Source: Streptomyces sp. AC550_RSS872
GTDB lineage: Bacteria > Actinomycetota > Actinomycetes > Streptomycetales > Streptomycetaceae
Direction of reading: 5' to 3'
Length of the DNA stretch: 64,000 nt
NCBI RefSeq assembly: GCF_019049285.1
Contig: NZ_JAGMUL010000091.1
Coordinates: 1-64,000, forward strand
Made by a program: the position numbers and the translations under genes. This document shows positions 42,105 to 50,760 of this stretch, piece by piece (the first letter of the stretch is position 1; the number at the start of each line of letters is the position of its first letter). The notes below the pieces were generated by a model, which was not told the DNA's origin, did not search any database, and saw only the letters and a list, made by a program, of their open reading frames with translations.

Positions 42105-42554
42105 ATGAGGACCAAAATCGCCTCCGCGCTGGCAACCGTGGGGCTCGCCGCCGCGACGCTGACCGCTCTGCCGGGCGCCGCGCACGCCAACCCCGAGTGG
42201 TATGCGTCGCCGGCCGCCGCGCCGTCGACGCGGGTCCAGGCGGCGCCGGACGGCAAGCTGCACGTGTGGCAGAACCAGAAGAAGGGCGGCCTGCACTGCG
42301 CGTGGTCCGGCAACGTCGGCAACTGGGACACCTGCGGCGGCATGCGCAACGAGGCGAGCTCCGTCTGGAACAACGGCCGTACGCACGACGTCTGGCTCTA
42401 CTATGGTCCCGGCCAGACCGGTGCCCACTTCTGCCTCAACAAGGGCGTGTACCTGGAGAACATCGTCCACCACTACTTCCCGCACAATGGCGCGGGAGGC
42501 GGTCAGTCCCTGAACGACAACATCGCCTCCCACAAGTGGGTCGCCAACTGCTGA
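42105..42554 (+). CDS. secreted peptidase inhibitor I36-like protein
   Basis: The 149-residue protein has a clear Sec signal peptide (RTKIASALATVGLAAATLTA, cleavage after PGAAHA near residue 28). The mature part has paired Cys residues and WQNQKKGGLHCAWSG, NEASSVWNNGRTHDVWLYYG and LNDNIASHKWVANC, the beta-gamma-crystallin-like pattern of family I36 inhibitors such as the Streptomyces metalloproteinase inhibitor. AAGGAG precedes ATG 42105. It is divergent from the HTH/lysozyme-like gene across 209 bp and has a strong terminator after it. The target protease is unknown. Confidence 0.75.
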   Translation: MRTKIASALATVGLAAATLTALPGAAHANPEWYASPAAAPSTRVQAAPDGKLHVWQNQKKGGLHCAWSGNVGNWDTCGGMRNEASSVWNNGRTHDVWLYYGPGQTGAHFCLNKGVYLENIVHHYFPHNGAGGGQSLNDNIASHKWVANC

Positions 42555-42569
42555 GCCGTTTCACCTGAT

Positions 42570-42607
42570 CACTCGGCCGCCGCTTCCCACGAAACGGCGG
42601 CCGAGTG
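42570..42607 (+). terminator. 13-bp perfect hairpin after the I36-like gene
   Basis: CACTCGGCCGCCG at 42,570-42,582 and its exact reverse complement at 42,595-42,607 flank a 12-base loop. It begins 16 bases past the stop codon and separates the gene from the next operon. Confidence 0.8.
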
Positions 42608-42690
42608 GCCCGTGTTGCCGCTGACACCTCCGCTTTCTGTCAACTAACCTTCGGCCACGCAGAGTTGGCTGCCGGCATGGGGGAGCAAGG

Positions 42691-44892
42691 ATGCCGAGAA
42701 GGACCAGTACGCCAGGCATACGTGCCACGACACTGCTCGCCGCAGCCCGCGCGCGACTGCGCCCGACGGGCAACCATGTCACCGGCTACCTGGCGGTCTG
42801 CGCGGCCGGCACGCTCATCGGCACCTCGCTCGCCGTCGGAGCGGGCACGTCCGGCACCCGGCCCGAACTCGCCGACATCGGCGCCTGGCTGGCGGGGGGC
42901 ACGAAGGGCGAGGTCGTGCATGCGCACGGGCTGACCGGCGAGGTGGACGGCAAGGCCGCGCTGCCGGCCGGGATGGCGGGCCACCCGGTCTCGGTCGCGC
43001 AGGACGGCAGGACCACGCTGGTGCTGGACGAACGGACCGGCAGGGTCGTCCGGATCGATGCCGCACAGCTCACCGCCGCCCAGTCGGCGGACTACGGTGC
43101 GGCGGGGCTTCAACTCGTCTCCGGCGGTGCGTACGCGTATGTCGTCGACCCCGCGCGGGGCACCGTCCAGCTGATCGACCCGGCGAAGACGACAGCCGAG
43201 AGTCCGCCCGTGCCGCTGGACGGGAAGCCGGGCGCCGCCGTGGTGGACGGGGAGGGCACGCTGTGGGTGCCACTGCCGGACTCCGGCACGGTGGTGCCGT
43301 TCGTCGAGGGCCTGAAAGGCACGGCCGTCAAGGTGGCCGACGCGGGCCACGATCTGACGCTGACCGTGGCCGGCGGCCGTCCCGTGGTGACCGACGGGAC
43401 CGCCGCCACGACGAAGGTGCTGTCGACCTCGGGTGTGCGGGGCGCCTTCGACCTCGGCGACGCGTTCGCCGTGGCGGATCCGGCGGACGTCCTGGTGCCC
43501 GCGGGCACCGACGGCTCCGCGGTACCGGTGCTGGCCGCCGGCACCGGGGATCTGGTCGTGGTGGACGTCCACAGCAGACACACCCTGCGCGTCCGCGTAC
43601 CGACGGAAGGCCAGGTGCTGGGAGCACCCCAACTGCTCGGCGAGCGGGTCTACATACCGGACGAGTCCACCGGCAGGCTGCTGGTGTACGACACCGCCCT
43701 GTCCGCCCTCGCCGAACCGATACGGATCGCCGATGGACCCGGTGAGCTCGAACTCTTCGTACAGGACGGCCTGTTGTGGGTGAACGACCCGGACGGCGCC
43801 GCAGCCGCGGTGATCGACGCCGACGGCGAGGTCAGGCGGATCAGCAAGTACGGGACCAAGGCCCCGTCGGCGCGCGAGCCCGGGGACGAGCCGGTCGAGG
43901 ACGGCGTCCCGACGGGCGCCCCGGTCGCGCAGGTTCCGCCGCCTGCGGACGTCCCGGGCACGACGGCTCCGGTGTCGGGCGCCCCCTCCGACGGTGCCTC
44001 CGGTGGCCCGTCCGGAGGAGCGTCCGGTCCGCCCGGGCCGACACAGCCGGCACCCGAGCCCGGGGCGCCGGGGGCACCGCAGGCGGAGTCGCGGTCGGGT
44101 GCCATCCGCATCACCTTCGCCAAGGCGTTGGGTGCGACGCCGCAGCGCTATGTCCTCAAGGGGGCGGCGCAGGGCCAGACCGTCACCCCGGACGCGGTCG
44201 GCCCCGACGGCCCGTTCGTCTTCGAGGTGAGCGGCGGGTCGTGCGAGAAGCAGTACAGCTTCACGGTGGTCGCGCAGTACGGCGGGGGCAGGCCGGACAA
44301 GGAGTCGGCGCCGTCGGCACTGGCAAGGCCGTGTGTCGCGCCGGGGGCGCCGCGGGAGCTCGCCTTCACCCCTGCACAGGGCGGACACGGCGGCACGGTG
44401 ACCTGGCAGGCGCCGCAGGGGACGAACGGCTCGGTGAGGTACACGATCAACGGGCCCGGCGGGACGGCTGAGACCATCGAGCACAGTCACACCTACGGCG
44501 GCCTGCGGAACGGCATCGTCCGCGGGGTGGCGGTGATGGCTACCAACGCGGCCGGATCGGGTCCAGCGGCATCCGGGTGGATCGACCTGACCCCGCCCGC
44601 TCAGCGGATGAACATCGTGAACAACCTGCCCAACGGGCGCGATCTCGGGATCCGTAACAAGCCCCACAGCACGGTGGGTGGCCGTGCGGGGAGCATCCCC
44701 GCCGGGGAGAACCCCGAGGTCACGGTCCACTGCAATATGAGGGGCGAAGAAATCACGATCGACGAGAAGACAACCGACGTCTGGGCCCGCCTCACCTACT
44801 ACGACCCCCTCATAGACAAGAACATCACCGGATACGTCACTGACCTATTCGTGGAGACCCGCTCCAACCTCGACGTCTGGGAATGCGAATGA
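42691..44892 (+). CDS. membrane-anchored beta-propeller/Fn3/SH3-like protein
   Basis: The 733-residue protein has a membrane anchor (GYLAVCAAGTLIGTSLAVGA, 32-52), a propeller-like region (about 80-390, with repeats ending in TLVLDERTGRVVRID, AYVVDPARGTVQLIDP, LLVYDTALSALAEPI), a Pro/Gly/Ser linker (391-465), two fibronectin type III-like domains (466-550, 551-633) and an SH3-like C-terminus (638-733). The bulk is probably extracellular. It ends in ATGA with the MoxR ATPase gene and opens a four-gene operon with MoxR, DUF58 and TgpA-like partners. That gene order suggests it is assembled, inserted or regulated by the ATPase. No enzyme motif is visible. Confidence 0.75.
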   Translation: MPRRTSTPGIRATTLLAAARARLRPTGNHVTGYLAVCAAGTLIGTSLAVGAGTSGTRPELADIGAWLAGGTKGEVVHAHGLTGEVDGKAALPAGMAGHPVSVAQDGRTTLVLDERTGRVVRIDAAQLTAAQSADYGAAGLQLVSGGAYAYVVDPARGTVQLIDPAKTTAESPPVPLDGKPGAAVVDGEGTLWVPLPDSGTVVPFVEGLKGTAVKVADAGHDLTLTVAGGRPVVTDGTAATTKVLSTSGVRGAFDLGDAFAVADPADVLVPAGTDGSAVPVLAAGTGDLVVVDVHSRHTLRVRVPTEGQVLGAPQLLGERVYIPDESTGRLLVYDTALSALAEPIRIADGPGELELFVQDGLLWVNDPDGAAAAVIDADGEVRRISKYGTKAPSAREPGDEPVEDGVPTGAPVAQVPPPADVPGTTAPVSGAPSDGASGGPSGGASGPPGPTQPAPEPGAPGAPQAESRSGAIRITFAKALGATPQRYVLKGAAQGQTVTPDAVGPDGPFVFEVSGGSCEKQYSFTVVAQYGGGRPDKESAPSALARPCVAPGAPRELAFTPAQGGHGGTVTWQAPQGTNGSVRYTINGPGGTAETIEHSHTYGGLRNGIVRGVAVMATNAAGSGPAASGWIDLTPPAQRMNIVNNLPNGRDLGIRNKPHSTVGGRAGSIPAGENPEVTVHCNMRGEEITIDEKTTDVWARLTYYDPLIDKNITGYVTDLFVETRSNLDVWECE

Positions 44893-45866
44893 CCCCTCCC
44901 CCCACCGACAGCGACGGCCTCGCCCGCGCAGCGCAGTGCTTCCACGCCCTCGCCGACAACGTCGAGCGCGTCGTCAAAGGCAAGCGCGACACCATCGAAC
45001 TGGCCCTGACCTGCCTCTTCTCCGAAGGGCACCTGCTCGTCGAGGACGTCCCCGGCACCGGCAAGACCACCCTCGCCCGCTGTCTGGCCGCCTCCATCGA
45101 GGCCGACTTCGCGCGCGTGCAGTTCACGCCGGACCTGCTGCCCTCCGACATCACCGGCGTCACGGTCTACCGGCAGAACACCGGCGCCTTCGAGTTCCTC
45201 CCCGGCCCGGTCTTCGCCAACATCGTGCTCGGCGACGAGATCAACCGCGCCTCCCCCAAGACGCAGTCCGCGCTGCTGGAGGTGATGGAGGAGCGCCGCG
45301 TCACCGCCGACGGCACCACGCACCCGGTGCCCCGCCCGTTCATGGTGCTCGCGACCCAGAACTCGGTGGACATGGGCGGCACTTACCCGCTGCCGGAAGC
45401 CCAACTCGACCGCTTCCTGATGCGGATCACCGTCGGCTACCCCGATCACGCCTCCGAGGTCGCCGTCCTCAAGGGGGCAGACACGGATGCCACCCCGGAG
45501 TCGCTGACCCCCGTCACCACCGCCAAGGAGATCGCGGAGTTCATAGGGGCCGCCGCCGAGGTACAGGTGGCCGACGCGCTGTACGACTACCTGGTACGGG
45601 TGGTGGCGGCGACCCGTTCCCTTCCCGACGTACGCCTCGGTGCCTCGCCACGCGGCTCCGTCGCCCTCCTGCGCGCGATGCGGGTCCGGGCGGCCTCGCA
45701 GTCCCGGCCGTACGCGTTCCCGGAGGACGTGAAGGCGCTGGCGGGGCCGGTCCTGGCGCACCGGCTGATCCTCACGCCGGAGGCCGAGCTCAGCGGCCGC
45801 ACCGGCACGGACGTGATCGAAGAGGTGCTGGCCACGGTGGAGTTGAACAGCGGGGCACGCCTCTGA
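44889..45866 (+). CDS. MoxR-family AAA+ ATPase
   Basis: The 325-residue protein has Walker A DVPGTGKTTLARCL (54-67), Walker B VLGDEINRASPKTQSALLEV, sensor 1 MVLATQNSVDMGG and the arginine-finger region PEAQLDRFLMRI, followed by the MoxR helical lid. MoxR ATPases act as chaperones that mature or activate partner complexes, commonly with VWA or DUF58 proteins. The start ATG at 44889 overlaps the preceding stop as ATGA and its own stop overlaps the DUF58 start as TGATG. Confidence 0.92.
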   Translation: MTPPPTDSDGLARAAQCFHALADNVERVVKGKRDTIELALTCLFSEGHLLVEDVPGTGKTTLARCLAASIEADFARVQFTPDLLPSDITGVTVYRQNTGAFEFLPGPVFANIVLGDEINRASPKTQSALLEVMEERRVTADGTTHPVPRPFMVLATQNSVDMGGTYPLPEAQLDRFLMRITVGYPDHASEVAVLKGADTDATPESLTPVTTAKEIAEFIGAAAEVQVADALYDYLVRVVAATRSLPDVRLGASPRGSVALLRAMRVRAASQSRPYAFPEDVKALAGPVLAHRLILTPEAELSGRTGTDVIEEVLATVELNSGARL

Positions 45867-47062
45867 TGCTGTCGGGCACCGGGTGGGGCACGCTGGCCGG
45901 GGGCGCCGTACTGACCGGCGTCGGCTATGGGCTCGGGTACGGCGAGTTCGCGGCGCTCGGCGTGACCTGTCTGCTCGCGGTCGCGCTCGCCGTCCTGTGG
46001 GCGCTGCCCGCACCCCGGCTGGGCGCCGAGCGGAAGATCGAGCCGGGCCGGGTGAGCCGGGGCGATCCCGCCGAGGGCGTCGTCACCCTCGCGAACACGG
46101 GGGGACGTACGCGACGGGGCCTGCGCGCCGTCGACCGGTGCGGTGACCGGGACATCCCCGTCGACGTACCGGCGCTGCGGCCGGGCGCGGCCCACGAGCT
46201 GCGGTACGCGCTGCCCACCGCCCGCCGCGGCCGTGTGCCGGTGGGCCCGCTGCGGCTGGAACGCACCGACCCGCTCGGGCTCGCCCGCCGTAAGCGTCCG
46301 TACGGTGCCGAGGACACGCTGCTCGTACGGCCCCGGATCTGCCCGCTGCCCGTGCTGCCGTCGGGGCAGGCGCACCATGTGGAGGGGCCGGCCTCCGACG
46401 CCGCCGACGACGGCTCGCTGACCTTCCACGCGCTGCGCGAGTACGTGCTCGGCGACGACCTGCGCCGCGTCCACTGGCGGTCGACGGCCCGCACCGGAAC
46501 GCTGATGGTCCGCCAGATGGTCGACGTGTCGCTCCCGCACACCACCCTCGTGCTCGACGGCCGCCACCGTGCCTACATCTCGGAGGACGATTTCGAACTG
46601 GCCGTGGACTGCGCGGCCTCCGTCGCGTACGCGGCGGCCCGCTCCCACTTCCCCGTGCACCTGGTCGGCGAGGCGGGGCCGCTGCTGCACACCGACGGCT
46701 CGGGCGACGACGGCGAGGCGCTGCTGGACGCGCTGGCCGTGGTGCGCCGCTCGGACCTGACGTCCGTGGCAGCCGCCTTCGACGGACTGGGCAGCGGCCA
46801 CGGGAACAACGGGACGCTGGTCGTCGTCACCGGCACGGGCGACACCCGAGGGCTCGGCGCCGTCGACGGGGTACGGGGCCGCTTCGACCGGGTGACGGTG
46901 GTCCGCGCCGGCGCCGACGCGCAGACCACGCGCGGCGGGTCTGGCTCTGGCCCTGGCCCTGGCCCTGGCGCCGGCGCCGGCCCTGTCTCCGACCTGCCGC
47001 AGTTGCGCGTCGCCTCGCTGGACGAGCTGCTCGCCGGATGGCGCCGGGAGGCCGTGCGATGA
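45866..47062 (+). CDS. DUF58 protein with two membrane helices
   Basis: The 398-residue protein has an N-terminal pair of membrane helices (residues 8-50, VLTGVGYGLGYGEFAALGVT, LLAVALAVLWALP), a beta-rich part (RGDPAEGVVTLANTGGRTRR) and the DUF58 motif FHALREYVLGDDLRRVHWRS followed by TLMVRQMVDV. A von Willebrand-like fold is expected after it. A low-complexity Gly/Pro/Ala run (GSGSGPGPGPGAGAGP) lies near the end. MoxR plus DUF58 is a widespread but poorly understood module. Overlapping starts tie it to both neighbours. Confidence 0.88.
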   Translation: MLSGTGWGTLAGGAVLTGVGYGLGYGEFAALGVTCLLAVALAVLWALPAPRLGAERKIEPGRVSRGDPAEGVVTLANTGGRTRRGLRAVDRCGDRDIPVDVPALRPGAAHELRYALPTARRGRVPVGPLRLERTDPLGLARRKRPYGAEDTLLVRPRICPLPVLPSGQAHHVEGPASDAADDGSLTFHALREYVLGDDLRRVHWRSTARTGTLMVRQMVDVSLPHTTLVLDGRHRAYISEDDFELAVDCAASVAYAAARSHFPVHLVGEAGPLLHTDGSGDDGEALLDALAVVRRSDLTSVAAAFDGLGSGHGNNGTLVVVTGTGDTRGLGAVDGVRGRFDRVTVVRAGADAQTTRGGSGSGPGPGPGAGAGPVSDLPQLRVASLDELLAGWRREAVR

Positions 47063-49380
47063 GCGCCACGGCCCCGGTGGCCGCCCCGTCGCTCCAGGGC
47101 GACGTACCCGCACGGACCGGCGGCATCGCCGGTGAGCCGGACCGGGCGCGGCGGCTGTGGTCGCTGGTGCCCGTGGCCGCGCTGTCCGGCGCCTCGGGGT
47201 GCGGCTTCGCCCGGGTCTTCCCGCCGTCCGAGCTGCTTCCGGTGCTGGCGGTGGCCGTGTTCGCCCCGCTCGCACTGTCGGCGGTGCTGTCGGGCCTGCT
47301 CCGTCGCCGCCCCGCCCGCGAGGGGCGCGCGAGCCGACCCACCCTGCCGCTGTGGCCGGCCGCGCTGCTGACCCTCGTCGCCTGGGCCGGCGTCGTCAGC
47401 GCGACCCTCTTCCACGAGGTGAGCGACGGTCTGCCGGGCGCAGCCGCACTGCGCGCCACGTGGTCAGCGCTCCTCGACGCACCGCACGCGCTGCTCACCA
47501 CCATCCTGCCCGCGCCCGGCGAGCCCGAACTGCTGGTGCTGCCGCACGCCGTCGTCTGGACGGCCACCGCCGTCGCCGCTGAACTCGCCCTGCGGACCCG
47601 CGCGCCGCTGCTTCCCGCCGTCCCCGCGGTCCTCGCCTTCGGCTTCCCGCTGGTACTCGGCGCGGACGGGCCGGGATCGTCGTACCCGGCGGCGGGCGCG
47701 CTGGCCGGGGCCGCCGCGCTGCTGGTGCTGGTGCGTTCCCGAGTCCGGCTTCCGCTGCGCGCCATGGCGCTCCGGCTGCCGGCCGTGGCCGCGCTCGGCG
47801 GCGTCGCGGCACTGCTGGGCCCGCTCCTTCCCGGTCTCGGCTCCCCCTACGACCTACGGAAGACGGTCACACCACCGACCGAACGGCCGCAGTCCATCAG
47901 CCCGTTGGACCAGGTCGCGGCCTGGCTGCGCAACGGCGACGAGAAGGTCTTCACCGTACGGACCTCGGGTGCGACCCCCGGGAACTACCGGCTGGCGGTC
48001 CTCGACCGGTACGACGGGACGACCTGGAGCAGCAACGCCGGGCTGACCCGTACCGGTGGCCGGGTGCCGGAGGAGAAAGGCACCGATCCGGACGGAGCGG
48101 GCCGGACCAAGACGCTCGAACAGCATGTCACCGTACAGTCGTTGCCCGGCATCTGGCTCCCCGCCGCCGACCGGCCCTCATCCGTGACCACGCCCGAAGG
48201 GACCTCCCTGTCCGTCGACCCGGACAGCGGGGTGCTCTCCACGGGGGCGGCCGTCCGGCACGGCTTCACCTACACCGCGATCTCCCGTCTCCCCGAGTAC
48301 GACGCCGACCGGCTGCGGTACGCGGCGGCCGCCCACGACCCGGCACGCGTGAAGCTCCCCGCCGTCGACGCGGCCGGGCAACCGATCCCCTCCGTACGGT
48401 CCTTCAGGAACATCGCCGTACAGGTCACCCGGGGCACGACCCACCCCTATCAGCGGGCCGTACGCCTGGCCGACTGGCTGCGCGCCAACTACCGGCTCGA
48501 CCCCGAGGCGCTGCCCGGGCACACCTACCGGAGCCTGGAGTTCTTCCTGGCGGACGGCGGAGGGGGCACGTCCGAGCAGTTCGCCGCCTCGTTCGCGGTC
48601 CTGGCCCGCACCCTCGGCCTGCCCACCCGGGTGGCCGTGGGCTTCCGCCCGGGTACGCGGACCGGTTCCGGCACCTGGCAGGTACGGGGACGGGACGTGC
48701 TGGCCTGGCCGGAGGTGAAGTTCGCCGGGGTCGGCTGGGTGCCGTTCCATCCGACGCCCGGCGAGGCCGCTCAGGGCGGCTCCGGAGCCGCGTCGGCGGC
48801 GGAGCCCGAGGAACGTCAGCATGCGGACCGGGAGGGCACCGAGCCGACGCCGTCGTCGACGCCCCCGCGCAAACCGGCCGAGGCGGCCCCCGCCACCGGG
48901 GGCGCGTCCGGCACCGGTATGCCGCCCCTGTGGCTCACCGTCCCGCTCGCGCTGCTCCTGCTCGCCACGGCCTATGTGCTGTACGCGCTGTGGCTGCCGT
49001 ACAACAGGCGCAGCAGACGGCGCAACGGCCCGGACGCGCGGCACAGGGTCCTCGGGGCCTGGCAGCAGATCGTCGAACGCCTCACGGAGATCGGCCTTCC
49101 CGCCACGGGAGCGCACACGGCGCAGGAGATCGCCGCGTTCGGCGCGGAGCACGTGGGCGGCACCGCGGGCCGGCGCCTGCCGGACCTGGCCACCCTGGTC
49201 AACGAGGTCGAGTACGCGGGCCGCAGACCCGACAGCGCGGCCGCCGACTCCGCGTGGGCGGACTGCGACGCGCTCGAGGAGACCGTCCGGCACCGCATCC
49301 CGCGCCGCACCCGCCTGCTCCGCCACCTGCGCTCCGCGGCCCCTCGCCGACGTCGCCCGGGGGCCGGCCTCCCGAGATAG
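47059..49380 (+). CDS. TgpA-like transglutaminase-fold membrane protein, predicted inactive
   Basis: The 773-residue protein has several N-terminal membrane helices (about 35-260), an extracytoplasmic transglutaminase-like domain (about 450-570), a Pro-rich linker, another helix (PPLWLTVPLALLLLATAYVL near 635) and a cytoplasmic DUF4129-like tail. The expected Cys-His-Asp triad is replaced: GTSEQFA has Ser505 for Cys, RDVLAWPEV has Leu548 for His, and VPFHPTP has His564 where Asp normally precedes PTP. Scaffold residues (EQFAASFAVLARTLGLPTRV) are kept, so the fold is likely maintained as a binding module. ATG 47059 overlaps the DUF58 stop. Confidence 0.85.
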   Translation: MSATAPVAAPSLQGDVPARTGGIAGEPDRARRLWSLVPVAALSGASGCGFARVFPPSELLPVLAVAVFAPLALSAVLSGLLRRRPAREGRASRPTLPLWPAALLTLVAWAGVVSATLFHEVSDGLPGAAALRATWSALLDAPHALLTTILPAPGEPELLVLPHAVVWTATAVAAELALRTRAPLLPAVPAVLAFGFPLVLGADGPGSSYPAAGALAGAAALLVLVRSRVRLPLRAMALRLPAVAALGGVAALLGPLLPGLGSPYDLRKTVTPPTERPQSISPLDQVAAWLRNGDEKVFTVRTSGATPGNYRLAVLDRYDGTTWSSNAGLTRTGGRVPEEKGTDPDGAGRTKTLEQHVTVQSLPGIWLPAADRPSSVTTPEGTSLSVDPDSGVLSTGAAVRHGFTYTAISRLPEYDADRLRYAAAAHDPARVKLPAVDAAGQPIPSVRSFRNIAVQVTRGTTHPYQRAVRLADWLRANYRLDPEALPGHTYRSLEFFLADGGGGTSEQFAASFAVLARTLGLPTRVAVGFRPGTRTGSGTWQVRGRDVLAWPEVKFAGVGWVPFHPTPGEAAQGGSGAASAAEPEERQHADREGTEPTPSSTPPRKPAEAAPATGGASGTGMPPLWLTVPLALLLLATAYVLYALWLPYNRRSRRRNGPDARHRVLGAWQQIVERLTEIGLPATGAHTAQEIAAFGAEHVGGTAGRRLPDLATLVNEVEYAGRRPDSAAADSAWADCDALEETVRHRIPRRTRLLRHLRSAAPRRRRPGAGLPR

Positions 49381-49477
49381 AGGTGTACGCGCGGCGGCCT
49401 GTCGCGTAGCGCCGCGCGCCCCCTTCACGCGCCCGGGCGCGCTTGTCAGCCACCCTGTCCGGGCACTACTGTCACCA

Positions 49478-49640
49478 CGCCTTGGTGAACGGGAAACCCG
49501 GTGTGATGCCGGTGCGGCCCTCGCCACTGTGAATCGGGAAGTCCGGCTCCGGCCCTCACGGGCAGCCACTGGGTTCTTCGGGACCCGGGAAGGCGGAGCA
49601 CGGGCGGTGGTACCCGTAAGCCAGGAGACCGGCCAGGGCG
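49478..49640 (+). promoter_or_regulatory. cobalamin (B12) riboswitch
   Basis: The leader contains GGTGAACGGGAAACCCGGTG, GATGCCGGTGCGGCCCTCGC followed by CACTGTGA, a central stem GGGTTCTTCGGGACCC and the B12 box AAGCCAGGAGACCGGCC near 49,618-49,634. These are the conserved blocks of a cobalamin riboswitch, in the right order, some 45 bp before cbiM. High coenzyme B12 should reduce expression of the cobalt transporter. Confidence 0.92.
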
Positions 49641-49681
49641 CGTCAACCATCCACGAGGTGCTGGAGAGGGTCTGCTGAGCC

Positions 49682-50383
49682 ATGCACATAGCCGAGGGTT
49701 TCCTGCCTCCGGCGCACGCGGTCGCCTGGGGCGTCGCGTCTGCGCCCTTCGTCGTCCACGGCGTCCGTTCACTCACCCGTGAGGTCAAGGAGCATCCGGA
49801 GAGCACGCTGCTCCTCGGCGCCTCCGGGGCCTTCACGTTCGTTCTGTCCGCGCTGAAACTGCCCTCGGTGACCGGCAGTTGCTCGCATCCCACGGGCACC
49901 GGTCTGGGCGCCATCCTGTTCCGGCCGCCGATCATGGCGGTGCTGGGCACGATCACCCTGCTCTTCCAGGCGCTGCTGCTCGCGCACGGCGGTCTGACCA
50001 CGCTCGGCGCCAACGTCTTCTCGATGGCGATCGTCGGCCCCTGGGCGGGGTACGCGATCTACAAGCTGCTGCGGCGGTACGACGTGCCGCTGATGGTCGC
50101 CGTCTTCTTCGGTGCCTTCCTCGCCGACCTGTCCACCTACTGCGTGACCAGCATCCAGCTGGCGCTGGCCTTCCCCGACCCGAGCAGCGGATTCCTCGGC
50201 GCGCTCGGCAAGTTCGGTTCCATCTTCGCCGTCACCCAGATCCCCCTCGCGGTGAGCGAGGGACTGCTCACGGTGCTCGTGATGCGGCTGCTGGTGCAGT
50301 CCAGCAAGGGCGAACTGACCCGGCTGGGCGTCCTCCTGACCAAGAAGCGGTCCCGGACCGAGACCGAGGCGGTGGCCCGATGA
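49682..50383 (+). CDS. cbiM: cobalt ECF transporter substrate-binding subunit CbiM
   Basis: The 233-residue integral membrane protein starts MHIAEGFLPP; the free N-terminus and His2 coordinate cobalt in this family. LGASGAFTFVLSALKLPSVT, GSCSHPTGTGLGAILF and FGAFLADLSTYCVTSIQLAL are the conserved CbiM helices. It imports Co2+ for cobalamin synthesis. It lies directly downstream of a B12 riboswitch and its TGA overlaps the cbiN start. Confidence 0.95.
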   Translation: MHIAEGFLPPAHAVAWGVASAPFVVHGVRSLTREVKEHPESTLLLGASGAFTFVLSALKLPSVTGSCSHPTGTGLGAILFRPPIMAVLGTITLLFQALLLAHGGLTTLGANVFSMAIVGPWAGYAIYKLLRRYDVPLMVAVFFGAFLADLSTYCVTSIQLALAFPDPSSGFLGALGKFGSIFAVTQIPLAVSEGLLTVLVMRLLVQSSKGELTRLGVLLTKKRSRTETEAVAR

Positions 50384-50754
50384 GCAGGAACACGAAGATC
50401 AACATCCTGCTGCTGGTCGTCGTGGCCGCCCTCGCCGTACTGCCGCTGGCCCTCGGCCTCGGCGACCACAAGGAGGAGCCGTTCACGGGCGCCGACGGCG
50501 AGGCGGAGACTGCGATCACCGAGATCCAGCCGGACTACGAACCATGGTTCTCCCCGCTGTACGAACCGCCGTCCGGTGAGATCGAGTCGGCCCTGTTCTC
50601 CCTCCAAGCGGCCCTCGGGGCCGGGGTCCTCGCCTACTACTTCGGCCTGCGCCGGGGACGGCGGCAGGGCGAGGAGCGGGCGCTGGAGCGGGTCGGCGGC
50701 GCCGAGAGCGCGGCCGGCGCGACCGCCGAGGAGTCCCCGGCCGAGAGGTCCTGA
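50380..50754 (+). CDS. cbiN: cobalt ECF transporter small subunit CbiN
   Basis: The 124-residue protein has two membrane helices (INILLLVVVAALAVLPLALG and ALFSLQAALGAGVLAYYFG) separated by an extracytoplasmic loop with FTGADGEAETAI and YEPWFSPLYEPPSGEIE, which matches CbiN. It associates with CbiM and is needed for cobalt uptake. ATG 50380 overlaps the cbiM stop. A charged C-terminal tail of about 30 residues is longer than usual. Confidence 0.93.
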   Translation: MSRNTKINILLLVVVAALAVLPLALGLGDHKEEPFTGADGEAETAITEIQPDYEPWFSPLYEPPSGEIESALFSLQAALGAGVLAYYFGLRRGRRQGEERALERVGGAESAAGATAEESPAERS

Positions 50755-50760
50755 CCTCTC

